DNA of 64,000 nucleotides from Chimonanthus salicifolius. Its lineage: Eukaryota; Streptophyta; Magnoliopsida; Laurales; Calycanthaceae. This document shows, piece by piece, positions 11,244 through 22,300 of this stretch. The notes beneath the pieces were generated by a model. The model was not told the origin of the DNA and ran no database searches. It saw only the letters and a program-made list of their open reading frames with translations. How positions within the stretch are numbered: the stretch's first letter is position 1; every line of letters begins with the position of its first letter. The stretch covers positions 30,367,631 to 30,431,630 of the forward strand of contig CM023535.1 in NCBI GenBank assembly GCA_013350335.1. The letters run 5' to 3'. The translations under genes and the position numbers were made by a program.

Positions 11244-12197
11244 GAAGTTTGGGTTTGGTAAAAAAATCAGTTTTTCCATCATTGCCTCTCTTCTGCTCTC
11301 AGTCTTTGTTCTTCTGTTCATTTTAATCTTCCTCAAAACACTATATTTTCTGCTATGGTTTTACTGATTCTACAACTTCAACTAAGAGGCTTCTATGTTA
11401 ATTTTTCCAAATTTTCTGAAGGTTTTCATTATGTCTTTCCACCCATATAATATTTTTAGTATGTAGATCTAACTTAGATGTACCTTTGGTTAAAATTTCA
11501 CAGGAAATTACCCTGTAGTTTTTCCGTGAAAAATAGTCAAAGAAAATATCTGAAAAATTGAAAAACTACTCTACCAATTGAAAAATGCAGAGGATTTTAT
11601 TGGAACTGGTCAACTAGCCGAACAGTTTACACATTTTTGGGGGATTTTAGAATAGTTCTACGGACAAAATGGTAATTTTTGTAAAATTTTGGAAAATTGC
11701 AAAAATGATTTGTTTTGATTTAAATTCATGAATTTGACAGATTGGGAGATTATTTTAAAGTCTTGTAATGTTTAAAAACTATGTTTTCTGAGGTCACTTG
11801 GCCAAACATTCTACCTATCCTCGGAAACGTGTAGTACTCTGTGTCTCCTATGTGCCATGTGCAAAATAGGTCCATTCTCAGACTTTTGTCCTAAGGGGTA
11901 ATCTCTAGAGTTGCAAATGCCAATTCGGTATGTCGCAGAGGCATGTGCACCTGGTACTTACAGAACTTCTCCATCAGTTGACCTCCTAGTTCATTTTCCA
12001 TCTGAATGATGAACAGATTTTAGTGACTAATGTTCTGTTCCGAACTAGTCTAGTGCAACGGGTAGAATGATGTGTAACTTAGTTGTGGATATTAAACTTC
12101 TTTTTTACTTTATTTGCTGGGACAGTCTCAATCAAGGTCACAGTTTCTCATTAAAAATGCGATAATATCGATAACGTCATTTTTAATAGGAATTAAA

Positions 12198-12258
12198 CGT
12201 TAATATTGCGTTTTTAATGTGTAAAATGAAAAATCGCATTAAAAACGCAATATTAACG
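12198..12258. repeat. Perfect 22-bp inverted repeat, 17-bp loop
   Basis: The arm at 12198-12219 starts CGTTAATATTGCG and the arm at 12237-12258 is its exact complement. A third, imperfect copy of the arm lies at 12149-12170. The complete element I inserted seven bases to the right. Origin unknown; it may be part of a small inverted-repeat transposon. Confidence 0.75.
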
Positions 12259-13596
12259 GTAACTTTGTAACACCCCGGATTTTCATTCCATGAATATATG
12301 CGAAAATTGTCCATTGAATTTGTAAATTAATGGAGATGGACCGTAGATGGGTATGGAGTTGGTCAATTGCCCAATTAAGACCCAACGGATTGTGGATAAG
12401 GTTCAATTGAAATAAATGGGTAAGATTTATTTAATTGGGTCAAGGTTGTCAATTGGGTCAAATGCCCAATTGGGACCCAATGGGTCATAGATGAGCTAAT
12501 TAGAAGTAAATGGGTAAGGTTTGATAATTGGGTCTAATAACCAATTAAGATAAAAGACATGAGATCCACCTCATCAAGTGAGGTGGCATGTATGTGACAT
12601 GGCTAAGTGGGACCCCAAGTGCCATGTGTCATGGTTGACTTGGTCGACCACCAAATGAGTTCACGTTTAGTTAAGGTGGCTGAATTAAATTCGACTAAGT
12701 TCAATTGAGTGAGTTCAAAATGGAATCAAGGAATTGAGTTAATGAATGAGTACAAGTCCTGAGTTTAAAAGAATTAAAAATATTTGAGTTAAGGTGAGTT
12801 GAATGGGAAGTTAATGGGACTTTCATTTTAAGTGAGTGGAGTAGGAAGATGGAGGGTTTCCATCTCAAAAGAGGAAACCCAAAAGTCACAATCAAGGTGC
12901 ACACGTTGGAGGTGAATGGATGCCATGGTGAAGACCAGGGGACACCTTGGTTGGTGAATAGTTAAGATGGGGGGGTTTCCATCTTGAATGCACAAGTTGG
13001 GAAGGTGGAGGGTTTCATCTCATGAGATGAAACCCATGGATACATGCTAGGGAGATGGAGGAGATGGAAACCCAAGGGGCACATGGTTGGGGAGTTTCAG
13101 CTCATGGGATGAAACCCCAAAGGAAACATTAATGTGGGAGGTGAAAGGTTTTGGTTGTTACAAAGGGGCATAACCCAAAAGACACCACCCTTGGCCAAAT
13201 TCCATTGCACAACAAAAGGAGTTCTTTTCTTCATCTCACTCTCTCCCTCTCTCTCTTGGCCGATCCCCCTCTCAAGACAAGAAACACTTAGAGTATTTTC
13301 TATCTCAAGTTTGGCCGACCACTTTCATTGAACAAAGGAGAGAACACTTAGAGTTTTTATCTTAAATCTCCCCTCTCTCCCTCTCTCAAACATTCACCAA
13401 GGCCAAGCCATCTGCTTGGGGCTTCAACTTAGACCCTCTCCCTCTCAAGCTCACGCTTTGGCCGAAGATCAAGAAGGAAGGAAAAAGAGGCTATGGAAGG
13501 AAAAGAGCGGAGGAGCAAGTCGGAACGAAGGAAACCGGAGGAGTCGCGGAATCTGTACGTACTTGACGAGATCTTAATAAGTAAGAAAAGAATGGT

Positions 13597-14775
13597 CATG
13601 GATCATGGTTCGGCCCTTGCATGGTCGAACCCTAATTGTTGTATATATATGGAAAAGATCTCATGCATGTCTAAGATAAGGTGTTATGATCAAAGATCAT
13701 GGGTTGGCCGTACATGGCCAAACCCTAAGGTTGATATGCATGGACCATTCAGGACAAAGGAAGGTTTAGATGATCATGGCCGAACCCCATCAAACGATAT
13801 AAACATGGCTATATGATTTTTAAGAGAAAATAACGAACCCCATGGAGAAATATTGGATTATTTACATATGTTTAGGCCATGAAAATAATGGAATTATTGG
13901 TGATTCTAAGTAGGTCTTAAATATTGCAAAGCATGGTCTCAAGTGTTGTAAATAGTGAAGAACCATGAACCATGGGTTCGGCCATGTTGTATGGTCAAAC
14001 CCCATGAAGAGATATTGATGGACTTAGATGTATTTGGACCATGAAATTGATGGAAGGATGTTGGTAAATGTTAAGGAGTGGTAAAGGATAAAAATCATGC
14101 AAATATGTTAGTGATTTTAAATAAGGTTTAAGTGTTGTAAATGATAAACTTGAAATGAGGAAATAAGGAAGAACCAAGGACCATGGGTTCGGCCATGTTG
14201 TATGGCCGAATGCCATGGAGAAATATTAATGGATTTATTATGGATCTTTGGGTTTTAAATGATGAATCTAAGTGTATGACTAAGCCCCCATGGAGGGACT
14301 TGGGTTATGGATCTAGTGTTGTAAATGATTTAAGAAAAAGGGGGGAAAATGACATCATCGGTTCAGCCATGATGTATGGCCGAACCCCATGAACCATTTT
14401 AATGGGTCATTTATGGACCTATGCATGTTTAAATGAATGGTTTATCAAGCCAAGGAATGGAAGGATTTGTTAGGGATTTATGTCATGATTAATGAATTGT
14501 TTATGGATCTATGTTTATGGATCAGTTATGGACCTAAGTATGTATAGATAAAAGGAGTGATTAGCTATGGAAAGAATAATGGCTAAGATGGAAAAATAGT
14601 GAAAATGAAAGGATCATGTGTTTGGCCATGTTGTATGGCTGAACCCCATGAGAAATATTTTGTGGGCTTAGGGTTTCTTAAATGGTTAACTTATGTATGA
14701 TTGATTAATAAATAAAAAGAGAGACCCAAAACCAAGTAAGTGAGGTTCGGCCATGTTGTATGGCCAAACCCCACT
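13597..14775. repeat. Array of GGTTCGGCCAT palindromes in 5' LTR of I
   Basis: About eight copies, including those near 13976, 14186, 14358, 14620 and 14745. The best have 12-bp arms GGGTTCGGCCAT / ATGGCCGAACCC around a 5-base loop such as GTTGT or GATGT. Several copies carry single changes in one arm. Spacing is irregular (90-260 bp) and the sequence between copies is unrelated. Confidence 0.85.
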
Positions 14776-15099
14776 AAGGCATGTTTATGGACTTAAACAT
14801 GGTTAGAAATCAAAGGGATCATTGGCTTGACTTATTTATATGCAATAAGGTAATGGGATCTCATAAGCGGTGTACGATTGGCTTGAAGCGATCGGTGAAC
14901 AGTTTTCGGACGAAAACGCAAAGACACATTAGTTGGTCATTGGTAGGATTCCTATCTCATTGAAAACCATGAAATATGTATATGTGAATGTTTTACTTGA
15001 ATTATTTTGGTATCAAATGATATGTCTTAATGATGGGATTTTAATGCTATGATTTATATTATTACATAGCATCTTGGCATTTGCATCTCATGCATGGCA

Positions 15100-15300
15100 T
15101 GGGAGGGATGAAATGTAACCGGAGACCCACGCTCCATCGGGGCGTCCGTAAGGCATTCGTGAGGGTACCTTGATGTGTATTATCCATCAAGAGGGATGTA
15201 TGATTGATTTGTAACCGGAGATCCACGCTCCGTCGGGGCGTCCGTAAGGTATTCATTGGGGTACCTCGATGTGCATTATCCATCAAGAGGAATACTATGT
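15100..15300 (+). repeat. 96-bp tandem repeat, two copies
   Basis: Each unit holds CCGGAG..CACGCTCCGTCGGGG, GCGTCCGTAAGG and the CTTGATG/CATCAAG hairpin (15169-15175/15185-15191). The right LTR of the same element has four copies. Confidence 0.8.
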
Positions 15301-16020
15301 GATTGTGATATGGGTGATGGGTGGGACTCATGGCATATGACACCCATGGCATTGCATTGCATTGCATCAGCTTGATTATGATCTCTATTATCATGCAATG
15401 TTTCTGGTTTTTCTCTGTATGATTGGATTCTATTATCATACACTGTTTTGGATACGATGTTTTACGAGTACGGCATGATGTATTATATCTGGATTTTCAT
15501 ACTAATGCATGTGTTGATCCTACTCGGAGTACCTACTGGGCTCGTTGTCTAACGCCCTACTTCTACCTTAGATGATGACACAGGAAATGGATGGAACAAA
15601 GGACACGATCGAAACCAAGCTTAGGAGCTTGGATAATTTAGTTTCACTTTATTTAAGTTTATTCATGGACAATGTAATTTGAGTAGCTAGTATTTGGGAA
15701 GGCAATACCTTAGACTACTTGCTATGGATCGAATGATGATTAATCTGGGTTAAGTTTATTTATATTGATTGCCTTCCTTGCTAAGTAAATATTGTAATCC
15801 GATGTTATTTCCGCAATGGGTATTCCACAAGTCGTAGTACGTGTGAACCGTTTTAGTGGACTTGATCCACGCACACTTATGGTTGGCCAGTTAAGGGTCG
15901 GGCTTTGGAAGTTCAGACTTAGCTCGCGTCGTGAAGTTCCCGCTCTCTCTCACTCTTTATTTCCCAAAAAAAAAAAATAGACTCTGATTTTCGGCGAGTA
16001 AAAGGGTGGGGCGTTACAGT

Positions 16021-16032
16021 TGGTATCAGAGC
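16021..16032 (+). promoter_or_regulatory. Primer-binding site, initiator tRNA-Met
   Basis: TGGTATCAGAGC starts two bases after the 5' LTR end. It is complementary to the 3' end of plant initiator tRNA-Met, as usual for Tekay and many other plant retroelements. Confidence 0.92.
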
Positions 16033-16136
16033 GAAACGGGAAGGAAAAATCTTTCAAAGTAAGATTAAGATGGTATCATGTCTCACTGACAAGATAAGAA
16101 TCCCAACTGACCGCCTCTTCGGAGACCGCTTCACGG

Positions 16137-16460
16137 GGGCCGGATTAATTTACTTTGATTAGACTCAGACTAAAGCATTCAATCTGAGAGCAACAATTGA
16201 TGAAAAAGGAATAACAGCAAGGGAAGGCAATCACTATAATTATGGATTTATCAAACATAGCAAAATAGGAGAATTTTTCCCTGATTTCCCCAAATTGAGA
16301 AAACAAACACTTGATACTTAGGAAGTTTCCCCAAAAATGAGAAAAATGCAAGATGCTGATTTGGCAATTTCCCCAAAATAAGGAATATCAAGATTTTCCC
16401 CAAAATAAGCAAATTATGTGATACATAGGGAAATTCCCCAAAACAAAGATTAGTTTGATT
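16137..16460 (+). promoter_or_regulatory. Untranslated leader with repeated TTTCCCC(A)n motif
   Basis: GGGGGCCGGATTAATTTAC (about 16136) and ATAGACTCAGACT-like words are followed by five or six TTTCCCCAAAA repeats (about 16275-16445). E2 has the same words in the same order at 58238-58470, and E1 keeps part of them at 44222-44370. The shared order suggests a cis signal such as packaging; this is inference. Confidence 0.55.
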
Positions 16461-16506
16461 AGAACTGTGGTTGTCATTGATATGCTTCTGTTGTTGTGAT
16501 ACAGAT

Positions 16507-16984
16507 ATGTCAAGCAACATAAAGTATACAAAGTTGTGGGACAAAGGAACCCCTAGCTGTCCTATAGATCTGGTTTCTTCTTCCAACAACTCCACCAGGC
16601 CAGACCGCACTGTGGGAGTTTACATAGACGTCCAAGTAGGATCACCCGAGGATGTCGAAGTGATTCCAGCCCCTTTCCAGAAGAGAATATGGGAGATATC
16701 CCAATGATAGGAGAATCCGTAGAGGAGATAGGCTTGCCCGGGTATATGTGCGAATTGTGCAACCAGGAGGGCACAACTGTACTTTCTGCGCCTACCCCCT
16801 TGAGGTTATTTGCCCTGTTTGTGGACTTCACGAGCACGGGAAGGAGAGGACTAACTGTCCTTACATTGGGGAACCGGGAATAATACCCTGTGTAACTTGT
16901 GCAGTGTTAGGGCACACCTCGACGACATGCCCTGACAACTTCTTCAATTTTGGTGAGGATGCAGGGTCTTCTACGAAAGGTTAG
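16507..16984 (+). pseudogene. Gag-like protein with two zinc knuckles, frameshifted
   Basis: The frame from ATG 16507 runs 66 codons to a stop at 16705-16707. Homology-like structure then continues in the +1 frame through 16984. The second part is arginine-rich (NDRRIRRGDRLARVYVR) and then has two Cys/His clusters: CPVC-x4-H-x6-C, and a canonical CVTC-x4-H-x4-C (CX2CX4HX4C). Such knuckles bind nucleic acid in retroelement Gag proteins. The sequence is unlike the Gag of E1/E2, whose knuckle is CFHCDQPSHFKRDC, so this is not simply a remnant of them. Whether the frame change is a mutation or a programmed shift cannot be told from one copy. No capsid-like domain is recognisable. Confidence 0.55.
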
Positions 16985-19290
16985 GCTAAGAAATGATAAG
17001 AAAATGTCGGGGAAAGGGGAGATTTTGTGAGGGTTGTGGGTACGTTTTGTTCTTTGAAGGGTTTTTTCTGACCCTACCAACCCTTGTATTGTGATGGAAG
17101 TTTGAATAATTTTTAATAAAGTATGCAACCTTAAGAGTTTATGAGGACTTTGGCACTGAGATGTATGTAACGAGGTCACTTGATTATATTGAGACATGGT
17201 ATGGGTGCGTCCCTCACGTGATATTGATGATTGAGACGTGGTATGGGTATGTCCCTCACCTGATATTGATAACGTTATGCCATAGTCCGTTGGAAAAAGG
17301 ACACTATCCGATTAGTAGATCATTGCGCCTCACCTTTGTGTAGCTAAAATGATGAGATAAGTATATAGATTCCATGAGTAAGGCCTAGAGTAACCGTGAG
17401 ACCGTGGGAGCCTCGATATGAACATATGGAGACTTGGTCCCATAGGGTTACCATTGAGGAGTGGGTCCCTCACATGCTACTCGCTGGAGGGCACTCTCAC
17501 GACTATTTTGCACACTTGATGTGCGTTGATGCTCATAGTTAGATACTATTTTACCCCATGGGGGTGGTGCTAGCTTCTTTAGACGCAGTTCGACCGCCTT
17601 AGAGCTTGACTGAATCACCCTTGGGGTGAAGGGATGCAGGGCGAGGTAGACTTGATCACATTGGACGTTGGTCTTCCACTTAGTAAGTCATGGGCCCTAA
17701 GCCTTGCTAGGGGTCGGCGTATATTTATGATTTGATATTGTTGCCACAGTCACGTAGTGATTCATTCGAGTGTTGTTCCTACGGATAGAATATCTCATGG
17801 TAGATGATGTGCCCTGGATTAATTATGTCCAAGGATGGATTATGTCTATGGAAGGATTATATTCATGGATAGATGATACTCACTGATAGAGTGATACCAG
17901 AGATGGATGTGTATAACCGTGGATGATGGTTCCCATGGTGGTTTGGATTGATGCTGGGTATTGCTACCATGGTAGACATGTTGGTAGTGTGATGGACCTG
18001 TTGGTCCCATAGATGACGTATTGTTCTAATGATTGGGACATGTTTCGATCTACTTCCCATGTTATAAGAAAAAGGTGTTAGTCGTATTACGATTTGTATC
18101 ACAGGAAAGTTAGTGTTGAGAGATACTCGGTATCGTAGAAGTTTTGAACAAAAGGTGTTAGTCACATAATGACTTATGTGCAAATGAAGACATGCTTAAT
18201 TTTGGAGATGTACTTAGTGGAAAAGATAAGATTCTAGTGAAACTCGAATGGGAAGCTATGGGCGACTGCCGAGTTAGACTGGCCAGCTGACTCTGTAGTT
18301 AGCCGATGGAGTTCCAGGAGAGTGCAGCTAGAAACCTAGTTAAAATGGAACCAGCGAAAGCCTAGCATAGGCTCGCATTGGCAGGCTACCTCACTAACAA
18401 ATTTTTAATGAGGGGCAAGGTCATCACTAACCTCAGAAATAGAGTAGGCGAATGAACGTATTGAGCGAGTACTTATCTTGGTAGCAGGTAAAGTGAAACA
18501 GAGTACATTGATCTACATGAGATCACAAATGGGCTCACGAGAAAAAGAGATAACATGAGACAGAGTAAATTCTGCAAGAATGAAACTCATAGGTTGATAT
18601 GAGTGATTTTGATGTGATTAAGTGGTGTGGACCACGACAAGTTATATAATATTATGGCCACTTGTGAAAGATGTAATGAATTACCAGAATGCCGGTTAGC
18701 AAATGTATTGGAAATTTAAATTCCAGATGTTGTATTGTAGTGCATAGGTCCTGTGATAGTTGCACTGTATATCCGTGTATAACGGATGGTATGAATGGCA
18801 TTGGGTAATCAAATTTAGAAAGTATAACATGTGGCTTGTGGGAATAAGACCCCATATGTGGGTGAACATGATATGAATGTGTAAAGAAATCCTTGAAATA
18901 CATCAACTGAGGAGAGATCGTAGTAAACATAAAGGTATGATAGAAAACAGTGATAGCATAAATGCATGGACTTGTGTTCGGTGTATTGTCCTGAAGGGAG
19001 TACAATATCCATATTAGAGAAAAGCGTAATGAAGAGGTAAATACTAGACACTGTTGGTATAGGAAGTGACTATACAGAGATGTATGGAAACAACGAACAT
19101 CGCTGATATGATGGTTGTGCTTCCCCATCTGGTTTTGAAAGCCATATGGATAATGTGATGGTTAGCAGGGAAGCGACATGACGATGAAGGAACGAACTTG
19201 AGAATATGGATAGAAGATAAGAGTGTTCTATCCGAGATGATTGGAATGGAAATAAGTAGAACCCAAGGCTTGTCGAAATTTTTCGGGACG
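16985..19290 (+). other. Internal non-coding region of element I
   Basis: About 2.3 kb without recognisable protein motif on either strand. It contains one short tandem duplication (GAGAC(A/G)TGGTATGGGT units, about 17190-17270) and many ATGGAT words. The longest antisense frame (18652-19128) has no supporting feature. Length and position match the non-coding filler of large retrotransposon derivatives. Confidence 0.6.
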
Positions 19291-19293
19291 AAA

Positions 19294-19313
19294 ATTCTAA
19301 AAGGTGGTAGTAT
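19294..19313 (+). promoter_or_regulatory. Polypurine-type tract before 3' LTR of I
   Basis: AAAAGGTGGTAG, three bases before TGTAAGACC, preceded by TTTCGGGACGAAAATTC. E2 has TTTCGGGACGAAAATTT and AAAAAGAGGA at the same place, tying the two families together. Confidence 0.6.
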
Positions 19314-22300
19314 TGTAAGACCCCAGATTTTCATTCCATGAATATATACGGAAATTGTCCTTTGAATTTGTAAATTAATGGATATGGACCTTAGATGGGT
19401 AAGGAGTTGGGTCAATCGCCCAATTAAGATCCAACGGATTGTGGATAAGGTCCAATTGAAATAAATGGGTAAGACTTATTTAATTGGGTCAAGGTTATCA
19501 ATTGGGTCAAATGCCCAATTGGGACCCAATGGGTCATAGATGAGCTAATTAGAAGTAAATGGGTAAGGTTTGATAATTGGGTCAAATAACCAATTAAGAT
19601 ACAAGACATGAGATCCACCTCATCAAGTGAGGTGGCATGTATGTGACATGGCTAAGTGGGACCCCAAATGCCATGTGTCATGGTTGACTTGGTCGACCAC
19701 ACAATGAGTTCAAGTTTAATTAAGGTAGCTGAATTAAATTGGATTAAGTTCAATTGAGTGAGTTCAAAATGGAATCAAGGAATTGAGTAAATGAATGAGT
19801 ACAAGTCTTGAGTTTAAAAGAACTAAAAATATTTGAGTTAAGGTGAGTTGAATGGGACTTTCATTTTAAGTGAGTGGAGTGGGAAGATGGAGGGTTTCCA
19901 TCTCAAAAGATGAAACCCGAAAGACACAATCAAGGTGTACACGTTGGAGGTGAATGGATGCCATGGTGAAGACCAAGGGACACCTTGGTTGGTCAATAGT
20001 TAAGATGGGGGGGTTTCCATTTTGAATGCACAAATTGGGAAGGTGGAGGGTTTCATCTCATGAGATGAAACCCATGGATACAAGTTGGGGAGATGGAGGG
20101 TTTCCATCTCATGATGGAAACCCAAGGGGCACATGGTTGGGGAGTTTCATCTCATGGGATGAAACCCCAAAGGAAACATTAATGTGGGAGGTGAAAGGTT
20201 TTGGTTGTTACAAAGGGGCATAACCCAAAAGACACCACCCTTGGCCAAATTCCATTGCACAACAAAGGGAGTTCTTTTCTTCATCTCACTCTCTCCCTCT
20301 CTCTTGGCCGATCCCCCTCTCAAGACAAGAAACACTTAGAGTATTTTCTATCTCAAGCTTGGCCGACTACTCTCATTGAACAAATGAGAGAACACTTAGA
20401 GTTTTTATCTTAAATCTCTTCTCTCTCTCCCTCTCTCAAACATTCACCAAGGCCAAACCATCTCCTTGGGGTTTCATCTTAGACCCTCTCCCTCTGAAGC
20501 TCACGCTTTGGCCGAAGATCAAGAAGGAAGGAAGAAGAGGCTAAGGAAGGAAAAGAGTGGAGGAGCAAGTCGGAACGAAGGAAACCGGAGGAGTTGCGGA
20601 ATCAGTACGTACTTGATGAGATCTTAATAAGTAAGAAAAGAATGGTCATGGATCATGATTCGGCCCTTGCATGGTCGAACCCTAATTGTTGTATATATAT
20701 GGAAAAGATCTCATGCATGTCTAAGATAAGGTGTTATGATCAAAGATCATGGGTTGGCCTTTCATGGCGAAACCCTAAGGTTGATATGCATGGACCATTC
20801 AGGACAAAGGAAGGTTTAGATGAGGTTCGGCCATGATGTATGGCCGAACCCCATCAAAGGATATAAACATGGCTATATGATTTTTAAGAGAAAATAACAA
20901 ACCCCATGGAGAAATATTGAATTATTTACATATGTTTAGGCCATGAAAATAATGGAATTATTGGTGATTCTAAGTAGGTCTTAAATATTGCAAAGCATGG
21001 TCTCAAGTGTTGTAAATAGTGAAGAACCATGAACCATGGGTTCAACTATGTTGTATGGTCAAACCCCTTGAAGAGATATTGATGGACTTAGATGTATTTG
21101 GACCATGAAATTGATGGAAAGATGTTGGTAAATGTTAAGGAGTGGTAAAAGATAAAAATCATGCAAATATGTTAGTGATTTTAAATAAGGTTTAAGTGTT
21201 GTAAATGATAAACTTGAAATGAGGAAATAAGGAAGAACCAAGGACCATGGGTTCGACCATGTTGTATGGCCGAACCCCATGGAGAAATATTAATGGATTT
21301 ATTATGGATCTTTGGGTTTTAAATGATGAATCTAAGTGTATGACTAAACAAACCCCCCATGGAGGGACTTGGGTTATGGAACTAGTGTTGTAAATGATAT
21401 AAGAAAAAGGGGGAAAAATGACATCATCGGTTCGGCCATGATGTATGACCGAACCCCATGAACCATTTTAATGGGTCATTTATGGACCTATGCGTGTTTA
21501 AATGAATGGTTTATCAAGCCAAGGAATGGATGGATTTGTTAGGGATTTATGTCATGATTAATGAATCGTTTATGGATCAGTTATGGACCTAAGTATGTAT
21601 AGATAAAAGGAGTGATTAGCTATGGAAAGAATAATGGCTAAGATTGAAAAATGGCGAAAATGAAAGGATCATGGGTTCGGCCATGTTGTATGGCCGAACC
21701 CCATGAGGAATATTTTGTGGACTTAGGGTTTCTTAAATGGTTAACTTATGTATGATTGATTAATAAATAAAAAGTGGGGCCCAAAGCCAAGTAAGTGAGG
21801 TTCGGCCATGTTATAAGGCCGAACCCCACTAAGGCATGCTTATGGACTTAAACATGGTTGGAAATCAAAGGGATCATTGGCTTGACTTATTTATATGTAA
21901 TAAGGTAACGGGATCTCGCAAGCGTGTATGATCGGCTTGACGCGATCGGTGAGCAGTTTTCGGACGAAAATACAAGGACACATTAGTTGGTCATTGGTAG
22001 GATTCCTACCTCATTGAAAACCATGGAATATGTATATGTGAATGTTTTACTTGAATTATTTTGGTATCAAATGATATGTCTTAATGATGGGATTTTAATG
22101 CTATGATTTGTATTATTACATAGCATCTTAGCATTTGCATCTCATGCATGGCATGGGAGGGATGAAATGTAAACCGGAGACCCACGCTCCGTCTGGGCGT
22201 CCGTAAGGCATTCGTGAGGGTACCTTGATGTGCATTATCCATCAAGAGGGATGTATGATTGATTTGTAACCGGAGATCCATGCTCCGTCGGGGCGTCCGT

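Larger units (their letters stand above)
3903..12142 (+). mobile_element. LTR of element F, interrupted by solo LTRs G and H
   Basis: Starts TGTGAGACCC right after the polypurine tract. Removing the two nested LTRs and one copy of each duplication leaves about 1.75 kb: 3903-4193, 7467-7812 and 11028-12142. The TATA box is at 11236. The right end is my guess from the dinucleotide CA in AAGGTCACA; it could lie elsewhere before the element inserted at 12266. This LTR belongs to a different family from the giant GTTACA-ending LTRs and carries none of their palindromes. Confidence 0.6.
12266..16018 (+). mobile_element. 5' LTR of element I (3753 bp)
   Basis: TGTAACACCCCGG to GGGGCGTTACA. In order it holds: a T/G-rich start with AATTGGGTCAA words, a CT-rich stretch (13222-13400), a purine-rich leader ending in GTACGT (13555), about eight palindrome copies (13597-14775), GGTAGGATTCCTATC (about 14943), the 96-bp repeats (15100-15300), the GGGCTCGTTGTCTAACGCCC block (about 15538), CCAAGCTTAGGAGCTTGG (about 15615), and the LTR-end stem-loop with an A-run before GACTCTGATTTTCGG. 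Confidence 0.93.

Noticed and set aside
14183..14392. Recurrent short peptides of the MGFGHTTWPNPW or GVRPYTMAEP kind in many frames
   Set aside because: These are translations of the GGTTCGGCCAT palindromes in various frames, not proteins.
13597..14775. CRISPR-like look of regularly recurring palindromes
   Set aside because: Plant retrotransposon context, irregular spacing, no fixed spacer length and no cas genes.
16021..16032. tRNA-like TGGTATCAGAGC as part of a tRNA gene
   Set aside because: It is only the primer-binding site; no cloverleaf can be formed around it.
18652..19128. 158-codon minus-strand frame in the internal region of element I
   Set aside because: Antisense to the element, with no motif, ordinary composition for the region, and overlapped by another antisense frame. 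Judged fortuitous.
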